Origin: Dokdonella_A sp046347015
GTDB lineage: Bacteria > Pseudomonadota > Gammaproteobacteria > Xanthomonadales > Rhodanobacteraceae
Direction of reading: 5' to 3'
DNA: 64,000 bases
Assembly: GCA_046347015.1 (NCBI GenBank)
Contig: JAXMHA010000006.1
Coordinates: forward strand, 62,001 to 126,000
Below the pieces are notes generated by a model. That model was not told the DNA's origin. It ran no database searches and worked only from the letters and a program-made list of their open reading frames with translations. Made by a program: the position numbers and the translations under genes. Below, one piece after another: positions 9,191-17,601 of the stretch (the stretch's first letter is position 1; each line of letters starts with the position of its first letter).

Positions 9191-10585
9191 TCAGCCGTTC
9201 TTGGCGGCGGGCGCTTGCCTTGCCGGGTGCCGCAACGCCAGCGCCTTGACGACGGTCAGCGCCTCGTTCAACGCGTAGTCCTGGCGGACCGCGGTGTCAT
9301 CGAACGGCTGCGTGGTCGGGGCCGCGCTGCCGTCGCCCGGACCCGTCAGGTGATTCGGCAGGTCCCGCTCCGCGATCCGCGGCGTCGGTGGCCCGTCCGG
9401 TGCCGCCAGCGTCAAGTCCGGCAGCACGATGTCCGGGCGGATGCCCTCGGCCTGGATCGAGGTGCCGTCCGGCGTGTAGTAGCGCGCGGTCGTCAGCTTC
9501 ACGGCGTGGTCGGCGTCGAGCGGCAGCACGGTTTGCACCGAGCCCTTGCCGAACGTGCGTTGCCCCATCAGCAGCGCGCGGTGATTGTCCTTCAACGCGC
9601 CGGCGACGATTTCGGCGGCGGACGCGGTGCCGTTGTCGACCAGCACGACGAGTGGTGCGCCGTCGAGCGCGTCGCCTGGCGTCGCGCGGAAACTGAGGTC
9701 GGATTCGCTGAGGCGGCCACGTGTCGTGACGATGACGCCGCTGTCGAGCAGGTCGTCGGCGACCTCGACCGCCGAAGTGAGGAGGCCGCCCGGGTTCGAT
9801 CGCAGGTCGAGGATCGCGCCGTGCAGCGGACCCTTGTTCTGCTTCTCCAGCCGTTCGATTCGTCTGTCGAGATCGCCACCGGTGTCGGACTGGAACTGGC
9901 TGATGCGCAGGTACGCGTAGCCCGGCTCGAGCAGGCGCCCGCGCACGCTCGCGACGCGGATGACTTCGCGCTTCAGCTTCACCGTCACCGGCAACTGCGC
10001 GTTCGTGTGCAGGATGCCGAGCGTGATCTCGGTGCCAACCTTGCCGCGCAGGCTCGCGATGGCCCCGTCGAGGTCGTCCGACTGCACGAGCTTGCCGTTG
10101 ATCGACACGATCGTGTCGCCGGGCCGGATGCCGGCGCGTTGCGCCGGACTGTCATCGATCGGCGCGACCACGCGCAGCGCGCCGTCGCTTTGCAGGATCT
10201 CGACGCCAAGTCCGTCGTAGCTGCCGCTGGTGTCTTCGTTCAGCGATTCGAGCTGCACCTTGTCGAGGTACTCGCTGTGCGGGTCGAGGCCGGCGAGCAG
10301 TCCGCGGATCGCCGCCTGCATCAACCGGTGGTCGTCGACCTTGTCGACATACGCCTGCCGCACGAGGTTGTAGACCGCGGTGAAGGTGCGGATGTCCTTC
10401 AGGTCGACCTGGCCGCCGGTGTCCGCCGCGGCCGGTGCTTCACCGGCCTTGTCCGGCTTGGCGGCTGCCGCTGGCGCGGCCGGGGGCGGCGGCACGGGCG
10501 GCGCCGCGGCGGGTGGAGGCGGCGCAGCCAGCGCGGCGCCGCCGGCCAATGCGAGGCCCACGGCGAGCACGAAACGGAGAACCAT
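9191..10585 (-). CDS. ctpA: C-terminal processing peptidase, S41 family
   Basis: A 464-residue exported protease. ATG at 10585 is preferred over one 48 bp upstream because it has a GAGG ribosome site and leads straight into a signal peptide (VLRFVLAVGLALAGGAALAA). A Pro/Ala-rich linker follows, then a PDZ domain (about residues 115-190, SYDGLGVEIL to GKLVQSDDL) and the S41 protease core with catalytic Ser322 in DNGTASAAEI and Lys347 in FGKGSVQ. Such proteases trim periplasmic proteins and peptidoglycan hydrolases. In related bacteria this gene directly follows envC, and here an island separates them. Function as a tail-specific protease is well supported, while the substrate is not known. Confidence 0.93.
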   Translation of the reverse strand: MVLRFVLAVGLALAGGAALAAPPPPAAAPPVPPPPAAPAAAAKPDKAGEAPAAADTGGQVDLKDIRTFTAVYNLVRQAYVDKVDDHRLMQAAIRGLLAGLDPHSEYLDKVQLESLNEDTSGSYDGLGVEILQSDGALRVVAPIDDSPAQRAGIRPGDTIVSINGKLVQSDDLDGAIASLRGKVGTEITLGILHTNAQLPVTVKLKREVIRVASVRGRLLEPGYAYLRISQFQSDTGGDLDRRIERLEKQNKGPLHGAILDLRSNPGGLLTSAVEVADDLLDSGVIVTTRGRLSESDLSFRATPGDALDGAPLVVLVDNGTASAAEIVAGALKDNHRALLMGQRTFGKGSVQTVLPLDADHAVKLTTARYYTPDGTSIQAEGIRPDIVLPDLTLAAPDGPPTPRIAERDLPNHLTGPGDGSAAPTTQPFDDTAVRQDYALNEALTVVKALALRHPARQAPAAKNG

Positions 10586-10669
10586 CAGGGTGACCTCGGG
10601 TGCGACTTCGCGAGTGTACTGCCGCCAACGCATGTGCGGCTGTCGATTCGACCACGGCCGGCGCGCCGC

Positions 10670-10708
10670 GTTCAGCGCAGCCAGCCCTTCGGGTCGATCG
10701 CGCGGCCG
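10670..10708. repeat. Left copy of 39 bp direct repeat (duplicated envC 3' end)
   Basis: These 39 bases are identical to 14804-14842. On the minus strand they encode the last envC codons (GRAIDPKGWLR and the stop) plus two bases. Only the tail is present here, with no envC body, so this is a gene fragment left on the ctpA side of an insertion. The distance from this stop to the ctpA start (about 85 bp) looks like an ordinary intergenic spacer, which suggests this is the original envC-ctpA junction. Confidence 0.95.
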
Positions 10709-10886
10709 TCCTTTGCCGGAGGGCCCGCAACTATTGCCTGGACGGACGCCACATGATGCGATCGAGCGGTCCCTTCGGGCCAGGAAGCCGGGTCAGTCTG
10801 CGCAGCCCACCATTCACATGGTCCGAACCGTGGTCGTGCGGGCGCGCCAACCGAGGGCTGGTGCACCCGCAAAGTGCCGGGGGAAA

Positions 10887-11570
10887 TCAAGTCGGCGGAT
10901 TCAACCACGCCTCACGAATCACACGGCCGCACTCCACCGACTGCCAGCCAATCGTGTCGTCGTTGGCATCTGCGGCCGAAACGGGACTGCGACCGGTGTC
11001 CCGGAACACGATGCCGTACCATGCGTTGTCGGTCGTGATCCACGGGTAGAAGCCGAGCCCGCCGGGGCTGCTGTACGCCTCCCCGTATTGGGGCCCGGTA
11101 ATCGGGTCGTCCTCGACCCAGTGCCCGATCGAGTAGTGCCAGCGTTCCCCGTCGGGAACCGGTGAGTTCTTGGAAGTCGGGCAGATGTTCGGGTCAGTTA
11201 CAGTGCAGACCTTGAAGGCGCCGAGTAGCGAGCCGATCTGCAGTTGGCCGTTCATGATCGCGCGGAGAAACACGGCATAGTCGTCCGCCGACGTCTTCAC
11301 GCCACTCGCAAGCACCGGTGCGGTGTACTCCAACGCATCGGTGGGCAATCCCAGCAGCCCGCCGATCGCGTCAGCCAACGCGTCGTCGTCATAGGCGCCG
11401 AGATTGATCGAGTGCTGGCTCGATACCGGCGACGGCAGGCCGGGACCGTGTACCGTGTGCACCTCGAAGTGGCCGCCATTGAAATGAAAGACACCGATAT
11501 GTCCGGGCGCACGGTAGCCGTTGTCGCCGATCGCGAGACAATCTTCGACGTATGCTTCCCGTTCGTGCAA
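10887..11570 (-). pseudogene. C-terminal remnant of a secreted serine hydrolase (beta-lactamase-like)
   Basis: The 227-codon frame resembles the back half of class C beta-lactamase-like serine hydrolases found in secreted proteins of this group: a HYSIGHWVED block, a PGGLGFYPWI block and a C-terminal CGRVIREAW. There is no signal peptide and no SxxK nucleophile motif, and the frame opens abruptly 55 bp from the divergent beta-helix gene start. I therefore read it as a 5'-truncated gene, probably cut when the beta-helix genes arrived or moved. It could be expressed as a short protein, but an enzyme without the nucleophile motif would not work. The family call is tentative; the truncation call is moderate. 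Confidence 0.5.
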
Positions 11571-11625
11571 CTTCGCCGAACGCTACCGCTTGGCAGTGCA
11601 TGTTGATCCGCACGGTGCATCCACC

Positions 11626-13143
11626 ATGACACCCGCGCACACCGGGACGATCATTGGCTTGCGAAGGTGCCGGCGCCTGCCGCTCGCGATTTGCGTGGGG
11701 CTTCTGCTCGTGGCGGCGCACCCGTCCCAAGCCGCGACATTGCCGGTGACGAGCTGCGCCGACGACGGCAGCCCCGGCACGTTGCGGTCGGTAATGTATT
11801 CGGCGCACAACCACGATGTCGTCGACCTCACCCGGCTGACGTGCAGCACGATCACGCTGACGCAAGGCGAGATCGATGTCAGCTGGATTGGCAGCCACCG
11901 CCTGGCCTTTATCACGATCGACGGGCCGGGCCGGGATCAGCTGACGGTGGTAGGCGCAGGCCCCACGCGCGTGTTCGCCTTTGGCGACTCCTATTATCAG
12001 AGCCAGGCCGAGATCAACGACCTTACCATCACGCACAGCGGGCCAGCCAATACATGGCCGGCCTGTGTGCTCGGAATATCTGGCGTGTTGGCATTGAACC
12101 GCGTCACAGTGACGGGCTGTCATGCACATACTCCGGATTTTCCTTACGTCGGAATCATCGCCGGCGCAGTGGGTGCCGCGCAGCTGGTCATGTCGGATAG
12201 CACGGTCAGCAATTCGAGCTTCACTGCGTATGGCAACGACATAGCGACGGGCGGGGGAATCACAATCTCTGAACTCGGAGTCATTGTCGACAGTGCAGTC
12301 GTTTCCAATCAGGCGATAGCTGCCGTCGAGTTTGGCTATGGAGGCACGGCCTACCCAACCAGTGGCGGCGGTATCTATTCGGATGGCGACCTGCTGATCG
12401 TCAACAGCACGATCGCCGGCAATTCGGTCGAGGTGACGAATCCGGGCGAGGATGGCGTCGGCGGCGGGCTATTTGTGCGCGGTACACTGACGATGATCGA
12501 CTCGACAGTTTCCGGCAACACCGTCGACGGCATGGGGGCTGGTTTGTACAAGGCGTCGATCGCGCCCGGGTTCGATCGTGGCACCACGGTTTCCATCCAG
12601 AACAGCACGATCGCCGGCAACAGCGCCGGCGGCGCCGGAGGTGCACTGGCCAGCCAACGGCCGGTGTGGCTCGCCAACAGCACCATCGCGTCGAACTACA
12701 GCGGCGCCGGCGGTGCGGTGTTGTTCGTGCACAGCGGCACCTACCCCGGTTCGGGTCGGCTCGAACTCGAAAGCACGATCATCGGCAGCAACACGACGGG
12801 CCCCGCGGCGACATACGCGGCCGACCTGGCGACGGACGACGTGCTGACCGTGACCGGCGCCCACAGCCTCGTCGTCGCTCCGGCCGCCGGCATCGTGTTG
12901 CCGCCGGACACGCTGCACGACGATCCGCGGCTGTTGCCCCTCGATTGGAACGGGGGTTCGGTACAGACGCTGGCGCTGGCGCCGGGCAGTCCGGCCATCG
13001 ATGCCGGATCGAATCCGCTCGGCTTGTCGACCGACGAGCGCGGCGCAGGTTACGTGCGCGAATCTGGCGCCGCCCCCGACATCGGCGCCTTCGAGGTGCA
13101 ACCGGGGCCCGACCCGATCTTCGCCGGCGGGTTCGACCCGTGA
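11626..13143 (+). CDS. Secreted right-handed beta-helix protein with choice-of-anchor Q-like end and GFDP tail (copy 1)
   Basis: A 505-residue protein with a signal peptide (basic RRCRR, hydrophobic LAICVGLLLVAA, cut after SQA). Next comes TLPVTSCADDGSPGTLRS, the conserved opening of CSLREA/choice-of-anchor Q type proteins. The middle is a parallel beta-helix with repeated N-S-T-I/V-x-G-N turns. The last 100 residues match the anchor-Q pattern (LDWNGGSVQTLALAPGSPAIDAG, then DERGAGYVR and DIGAFEVQ) and end in PDPIFAGGFDP. ATG at 11626 gives the best signal peptide. It is likely cell-surface or secreted, with binding or adhesion as a possible role. Its stop codon overlaps the GTG of copy 2, so they form one transcription unit. 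Confidence 0.85.
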   Translation: MTPAHTGTIIGLRRCRRLPLAICVGLLLVAAHPSQAATLPVTSCADDGSPGTLRSVMYSAHNHDVVDLTRLTCSTITLTQGEIDVSWIGSHRLAFITIDGPGRDQLTVVGAGPTRVFAFGDSYYQSQAEINDLTITHSGPANTWPACVLGISGVLALNRVTVTGCHAHTPDFPYVGIIAGAVGAAQLVMSDSTVSNSSFTAYGNDIATGGGITISELGVIVDSAVVSNQAIAAVEFGYGGTAYPTSGGGIYSDGDLLIVNSTIAGNSVEVTNPGEDGVGGGLFVRGTLTMIDSTVSGNTVDGMGAGLYKASIAPGFDRGTTVSIQNSTIAGNSAGGAGGALASQRPVWLANSTIASNYSGAGGAVLFVHSGTYPGSGRLELESTIIGSNTTGPAATYAADLATDDVLTVTGAHSLVVAPAAGIVLPPDTLHDDPRLLPLDWNGGSVQTLALAPGSPAIDAGSNPLGLSTDERGAGYVRESGAAPDIGAFEVQPGPDPIFAGGFDP

Positions 13144-14621
13144 ACGCACGCGCGCTGCCGCTGGCGGCGGCGATCGCCGCGGCCCTGCTCGGCCCGGCGT
13201 GCGGAGTGGCGGCGACGCTGCCGGTCACGAGCTGCGCCGACGATGGCAGCCCCGGCACGCTGCGCTCGGTGGTGGATTCGGCCGTGGACGGCGACACCGT
13301 CGACATGACCCAGCTCGCATGCAGCACGATCACGCTGACGCAAGGCGCGATCGACGTGACACCGCTCGGCCCGAACCCGCTGCACGATCTGACCATTCTC
13401 GGGCCAGGGCAAGCGGCGTTGACGGTGTCCGGTGACCAGCGCTCGGCGGTGTTCCTGCTCGGCGGGCCCTCGGCCTTCTACGGCGGCACGTTCTTGCTGT
13501 CGGACTTCACCATCGCGCATGGCGCGAAATACGATGCCGCGGCCTGCGTTGCCAGTTTCTCCGGCGACCTGGTGCTGGACCGTGTCACCGTGACCGATTG
13601 CCATTCCCTGCAAGCGAATTACATGCAAGGTGGCGGCGCGGTCAGTTCGTATTATCTGACCCTGACCGACAGCACGATCAGCGATTCCAGCGTCACCGCG
13701 ATCGGCCAGGGCGTCGCCACCGGCGGCGGAATTTGGGCCAAGTTCGCGACGGTGACCGGCAGCACCATCAGTGGCAATTCCGCGAACGCCGAAGGGCAAG
13801 CGAACTACTCGTTCCGGTATCAAACTTCCGGCGGGGGCATCTACGCCGGTCGGTCGCTGACGCTGACTGACAGCACCGTGTCCAACAACCACGCTGAAGC
13901 CACCGCCGTTGGCGAGGACGCGAATGGCGGCGGTATCGCGGCGCGCGGTTTCGTCACCGTGACCGGCTCGACGCTGAGCGGCAACTCGGCCGATGGTACC
14001 GGTGGCGGTTTGTTCGCCGGATTCACAGTGTACCAATATGCACTGGTATCGGATCCAGACTGGGTAATCCGGAACACGACAGTTACCGGCAACAGCGCAG
14101 AACTTGGCGGCGGCATCGCGTTCGAATTGGACGCGACACTGTCGAACAGCACCATCGCTTTCAACGAATCGACCTACGGTGGCGCGGTGGCGGCCATACC
14201 TTTCTTTGCGTCTCGAGGTGGTTCCAGTTCGCTGTTCCTCGACAGCGCCATTATTGCCTCGAACTCCGCTGGTCCGACGGCGCAACATGTCGCCGATCTG
14301 GCTGCCAGTTCGAGTGTGACACTCAACGTGGTTGGCGCCAACAACCTGATCGGTACGGCCGATGCGGCGATCGCGCTGCCGGCCGACACCCTGCACAACG
14401 ATCCGCAGTTGCTGCCGCTGGCGTGGAATGGCGGGCCGACGCAGACGCTGGCTCTCGATTCCGGCAGTCCCGCGATCGACACCGGCAACGACGTCGCCAA
14501 CCTCGCGACCGACCAGCGTGGCGAAGGGTTCGTCCGCGTGTACGGTGCATACGCCGACATCGGTGCCTTCGAGGTGCAACCGATGCCCGATCCGATCTTC
14601 GCCAGCGGGTTCGATCCCTGA
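13140..14621 (+). CDS. Secreted right-handed beta-helix protein with choice-of-anchor Q-like end and GFDP tail (copy 2)
   Basis: A 493-residue paralogue of the gene just upstream, starting at a GTG inside the GTGA overlap with its stop. A signal peptide of about 24 residues (NARALPLAAAIAAALLGPACGVA) leads to the same TLPVTSCADDGSPGTLRS block. The beta-helix has many STISGNS/STVSNN turns and Gly-rich GGGIYAG ladders. The end carries LAWNGGPTQTLALDSGSPAID, TDQRGEGFVR, DIGAFEVQ and the tail PDPIFASGFDP. N and C termini are nearly the same as in copy 1, while the helix repeats diverge. This is expected for tandem duplication followed by diversification of an exposed region. Surface location is inferred. 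A third, broken copy lies at 22.5-24.0 kb. Confidence 0.85.
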   Translation: MNARALPLAAAIAAALLGPACGVAATLPVTSCADDGSPGTLRSVVDSAVDGDTVDMTQLACSTITLTQGAIDVTPLGPNPLHDLTILGPGQAALTVSGDQRSAVFLLGGPSAFYGGTFLLSDFTIAHGAKYDAAACVASFSGDLVLDRVTVTDCHSLQANYMQGGGAVSSYYLTLTDSTISDSSVTAIGQGVATGGGIWAKFATVTGSTISGNSANAEGQANYSFRYQTSGGGIYAGRSLTLTDSTVSNNHAEATAVGEDANGGGIAARGFVTVTGSTLSGNSADGTGGGLFAGFTVYQYALVSDPDWVIRNTTVTGNSAELGGGIAFELDATLSNSTIAFNESTYGGAVAAIPFFASRGGSSSLFLDSAIIASNSAGPTAQHVADLAASSSVTLNVVGANNLIGTADAAIALPADTLHNDPQLLPLAWNGGPTQTLALDSGSPAIDTGNDVANLATDQRGEGFVRVYGAYADIGAFEVQPMPDPIFASGFDP

Positions 14622-14803
14622 CGGCGCCGTTCGCGCTGGCGCGCGCTGCGTACCCCTGGCTAGCAAGACTCCTGCGATGTCGTGGGATCGCTCCCGCGTC
14701 GCCGTAACTCACGCAGGCCACCCGATCCATCGTTTGCCGAATCGCGCGAGCAGCGCCACCGATAGAGCAAGATCTGCGCCTTCCGATCCACCCTGCGATC
14801 CCG

Positions 14804-14842
14804 GTTCAGCGCAGCCAGCCCTTCGGGTCGATCGCGCGGCCG
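14804..14842. repeat. Right copy of 39 bp direct repeat (native envC 3' end)
   Basis: This copy is the intact end of the envC gene and is identical to 10670-10708. It starts with G-TTCAGCGCAG and ends with CGCGGCCG on the plus strand. Outside the 39 bases the two sites diverge at once in both directions. Confidence 0.95.
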
Positions 14843-15951
14843 CCGGAGCGCAGCTCGAACCAGACGCCGGGTTGTTTCTGGCCGCCGCTCGCGCCGCTGG
14901 TCGCGATGACGTCGCCGGCGTCGACCCAGTCACCGACGCTTTTCAGCAGCGCTTCGTTGCCGCCATAGAGGCTGAGATAGCCATCGCCGTGATCGACGAT
15001 CAGCAGCAGCCCGTAGCCCCGCAGCCAGTCGGCGAACACGACGCGGCCATGCGCGACTGCGCGTACCGGTGTGCCGGGCGGCGCCCCGATCAGCCAGCCG
15101 CTGCCCCCGCTGCTGCCGGTATCGAACTTCGACAGCAACGGTCCTTTCACGGGCCACGCAAGGCGGCCGCGCTCCGATGCAAACGGCACGTCACCGGCAA
15201 GGCGCTTCGGAATATCGGCAAAGATGTCGCGCAACTGTTCGATCAGGCGTTCCAGCGACTTCTCGTCCTTGCCGAGCGCGGCCGCGTGACCGGCCTGGTC
15301 CTTGAGCGTCGCTTCCAACTTTGCCACCAGTGCCGCTTGATCGTCGCGTGCTGTCTGCTGCCGCGCGGCTTCAGCGGCGCGGTCGGCACGCGCTGCCGCA
15401 ATCGTATCGCGGGCCTTCGCGATCCGGTCGGTGATCGCCGCCAAGTCCGCAAGCTGCTTGGACAGGCCGTCGATCTTCTCGACTCGCGCGTTCTCGAAAT
15501 AGCGGTGATAGGCGAGGGTGCGCGCGATGGCCGGGAAGTCCTCCTGCTCCAGCAGCAGCTTCAACTCCGCGCCATAGCCGAGTGCGTACGCCGACCGCAA
15601 CAGGCGGGCGAGGGCGTCGCGCTGGGTGGCGAGTGCCGCGTCGAGTTGCGTCCGCTCGCCCTGGAGCGCGGTGAGTTTGCCCTGCTGTTCCTCGATGCGG
15701 GTGTCGAGGTCGCGGACCTCGCCGGCGATCTTGGCAAGGGCGAGATCCTTCTCGCGCAGCGCTGCCACCGCGCTGCCGCGTTCGACCTCGGTCGCCTGTT
15801 GCTTTGCCGTGAGCGCGGTGATCTCGGCGCGTACCGATTCGAGCTTCGCCTGCGCGGCCTTGCGTTGTGCGATGCGGCTCGCGTCGTCATCCTGCGCCAC
15901 CGCGCCAAGGCTCAGCGTGGCCAGGACCAGCGCCAGCCACCAGGCCCGCAT
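14806..15951 (-). CDS. envC: Murein hydrolase activator EnvC
   Basis: A 381-residue periplasmic protein: signal peptide (RAWWLALVLATLSLGAVA), a long coiled coil (about residues 25-235, rich in Ala/Glu/Lys/Gln heptads) and a C-terminal LytM/M23 domain (GRLAWPVKGPLL to WFELRSGGRAIDPKGWLR). The zinc-binding residues of active M23 enzymes are missing: SGWL stands where H-x-x-x-D is usual, and VWFELR where H-x-H is usual. This is the degenerate pattern of EnvC activators, which turn on amidases for daughter-cell separation rather than cut murein themselves. The start codon overlaps the gpmI stop (TGATG), so translation is probably coupled. The 3' end is the copied att-like sequence. Confidence 0.92.
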   Translation of the reverse strand: MRAWWLALVLATLSLGAVAQDDDASRIAQRKAAQAKLESVRAEITALTAKQQATEVERGSAVAALREKDLALAKIAGEVRDLDTRIEEQQGKLTALQGERTQLDAALATQRDALARLLRSAYALGYGAELKLLLEQEDFPAIARTLAYHRYFENARVEKIDGLSKQLADLAAITDRIAKARDTIAAARADRAAEAARQQTARDDQAALVAKLEATLKDQAGHAAALGKDEKSLERLIEQLRDIFADIPKRLAGDVPFASERGRLAWPVKGPLLSKFDTGSSGGSGWLIGAPPGTPVRAVAHGRVVFADWLRGYGLLLIVDHGDGYLSLYGGNEALLKSVGDWVDAGDVIATSGASGGQKQPGVWFELRSGGRAIDPKGWLR

Positions 15952-17477
15952 CAGGCGAACGTTACGAGGCTGTGCCCGGTCATTTCGGCCGGTTGCGGCA
16001 GGTCCATCAGCGTGAGGACGGTCGGTGCGAGATCGCGCAGCGCGCCGTGCCGTAGGGTCGCGGGACGCCCGATGTAGACCAGCGGAACCGGCCCGACGGT
16101 GTGCTGCGTGTGCGGTTCGTCGTCGTCGGCCAGCATCTGCTCGGAATTGCCATGGTCGGCGGTGATCAGCAATTCGCCACCCGCTTTCCGGATCGCGTCG
16201 ACCAGGCGGCCGAGCGCTCGGTCGATCGCCTCGACCGCGGCGATCGCCGCGCCTTCGCGGCCGGTGTGGCCGACCATGTCGGCGTTCGCGAAGTTGCAGA
16301 CGATGAAATCGAAGCGGCCACTGCCGATGGCCTCGACGAGCCGGTCGGTGACTTCAGGACAACTCATTTCCGGTTTCAGGTCGTACGTCGCGACCTTCGG
16401 GCTCGGCACGAGGATCCGCTCCTCGCCATCGAATGGCGCCTCGCGGCCACCCGAGAAGAAGAACGTCACGTGCGCGTACTTTTCGGTTTCGGCGATGCGA
16501 AGCTGTCGGAGGCCGAGCGCCGACAGGTACTCGCCGAGCGAGTTGGTGGTGGACTCGGCCGGATAGGCGATCGCGCTGACGCCGAGACCCTTCTCGTAGT
16601 CGGTCAGCGTCACAAACGATGAAAGTCGCGGCACGCGATCGCGCCGGAATCCATCGAACTCGGTATCGACGAGTGCGTGCGACAGTTGCCGTGCGCGATC
16701 GGCGCGGAAATTCATGAACACGACGGCATCGCCGTCGCGCAGGGACCAATCCTGATGCGCCACCGTCGGTGAGACGAACTCGTCGGTCTCGCCGCGCGCA
16801 TACGCCCGATCGAGGGCCGCGATGGCGCCGTCGGCATGATGTTCGGCCTTGCCATCGACGATCGCGGACCACGCCTTCGCGACCCGGTCCCAGCGGCGGT
16901 CGCGATCCATCGCGAAGTAGCGGCCCGACACTGTCGCGACGAACGCGTCACGACCTTGCCGCAGCTTCTCTTCGAGGCGCTCGAGCGATGCGCGCGCGCT
17001 GCGTGGCGGCGTGTCGCGGCCATCGAGGAACGCGTGCACGGCGACGCGGGGAACCTTCTCGCGGAACGCGAGATCGAGCAGCGCGAGGATGTGTTCCTCG
17101 CTGCTGTGCACGCCACCCGGCGAGACCAGGCCCATCACGTTCAGCGTGCCGCTGCCGCGTTTCGCCGCGTCACACGCCGACACGAGCGCCGGGTTGGCGA
17201 AGAAGCTGCCGTCGGCGATGGCGGCATCGATGCGGGTCAGGTCCTGGTGCACGATGCGGCCGGTGCCGATGTTCATGTGGCCGACTTCGGAGTTGCCCAT
17301 CTGTCCGTCCGGCAGGCCGACGTGTGCGCCGTGCGTTTCGACCAGCGTGTGCGGGCACGTCGCAAGCAGGTGCCGCCAGTTCGGAGCGTTCGCCAGCGCG
17401 ATGGCGTTGTGGCGGCTCTCGTCGCGATGGCCCCAGCCATCGAGGATCAACAACAGGATCGGTTTCGGGCGCGGCAC
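15951..17477 (-). CDS. gpmI: 2,3-bisphosphoglycerate-independent phosphoglycerate mutase
   Basis: The 508-residue enzyme interconverts 3- and 2-phosphoglycerate with two manganese ions in glycolysis and gluconeogenesis. It has the family landmarks: an N-terminal LLLILDGWGHR metal site (Asp13), the phosphoserine site MGNSEVGHMNIGTGR (Ser63), HAFLDGRDTPP, and the C-terminal ITADHGNSEQM metal site. Length is normal. It is the first gene of the leftward gpmI-envC-(island)-ctpA block and overlaps envC by one base. The annotation is firm. Confidence 0.97.
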   Translation of the reverse strand: MPRPKPILLLILDGWGHRDESRHNAIALANAPNWRHLLATCPHTLVETHGAHVGLPDGQMGNSEVGHMNIGTGRIVHQDLTRIDAAIADGSFFANPALVSACDAAKRGSGTLNVMGLVSPGGVHSSEEHILALLDLAFREKVPRVAVHAFLDGRDTPPRSARASLERLEEKLRQGRDAFVATVSGRYFAMDRDRRWDRVAKAWSAIVDGKAEHHADGAIAALDRAYARGETDEFVSPTVAHQDWSLRDGDAVVFMNFRADRARQLSHALVDTEFDGFRRDRVPRLSSFVTLTDYEKGLGVSAIAYPAESTTNSLGEYLSALGLRQLRIAETEKYAHVTFFFSGGREAPFDGEERILVPSPKVATYDLKPEMSCPEVTDRLVEAIGSGRFDFIVCNFANADMVGHTGREGAAIAAVEAIDRALGRLVDAIRKAGGELLITADHGNSEQMLADDDEPHTQHTVGPVPLVYIGRPATLRHGALRDLAPTVLTLMDLPQPAEMTGHSLVTFA

Positions 17478-17601
17478 GCGGGACGGATTCGAGTGGAGAG
17501 GCCCGCCATGCTAACGGAAGCGCCGCGACGACGCCGCGGCGGGCGCGCACCGGCCCCGGCGGGATCGAGCCCATCGGGATCGGCGCGTGGCGCTTCGTGC
17601 A

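Larger units (their letters stand above)
10709..14803. mobile_element. 4.1 kb island between envC-tail direct repeats, no recombinase inside
   Basis: This segment lies between two perfect 39 bp copies of the envC 3' end and interrupts the gpmI-envC-ctpA order. It contains a truncated serine hydrolase-like gene reading left and two tandem beta-helix genes reading right. The leftmost 178 bp (10709-10886) and the rightmost 182 bp (14622-14803) hold no recognisable gene. Parts of it, notably around 11.95-12.4 kb, look more A+T-rich than the neighbours by eye. A rebuilt gene end with a direct repeat at both borders is the usual trace of site-specific integration, but no integrase or transposase is encoded, so it is either a passive cassette or an element that lost its recombinase. 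The mobile interpretation is an inference. Confidence 0.5.

Noticed and set aside
10672..10908. 78-codon minus-strand frame ending in the EnvC tail
   Set aside because: It only reads through the left copy of the 39 bp repeat. It has no envC body and no homologous N-terminal part.
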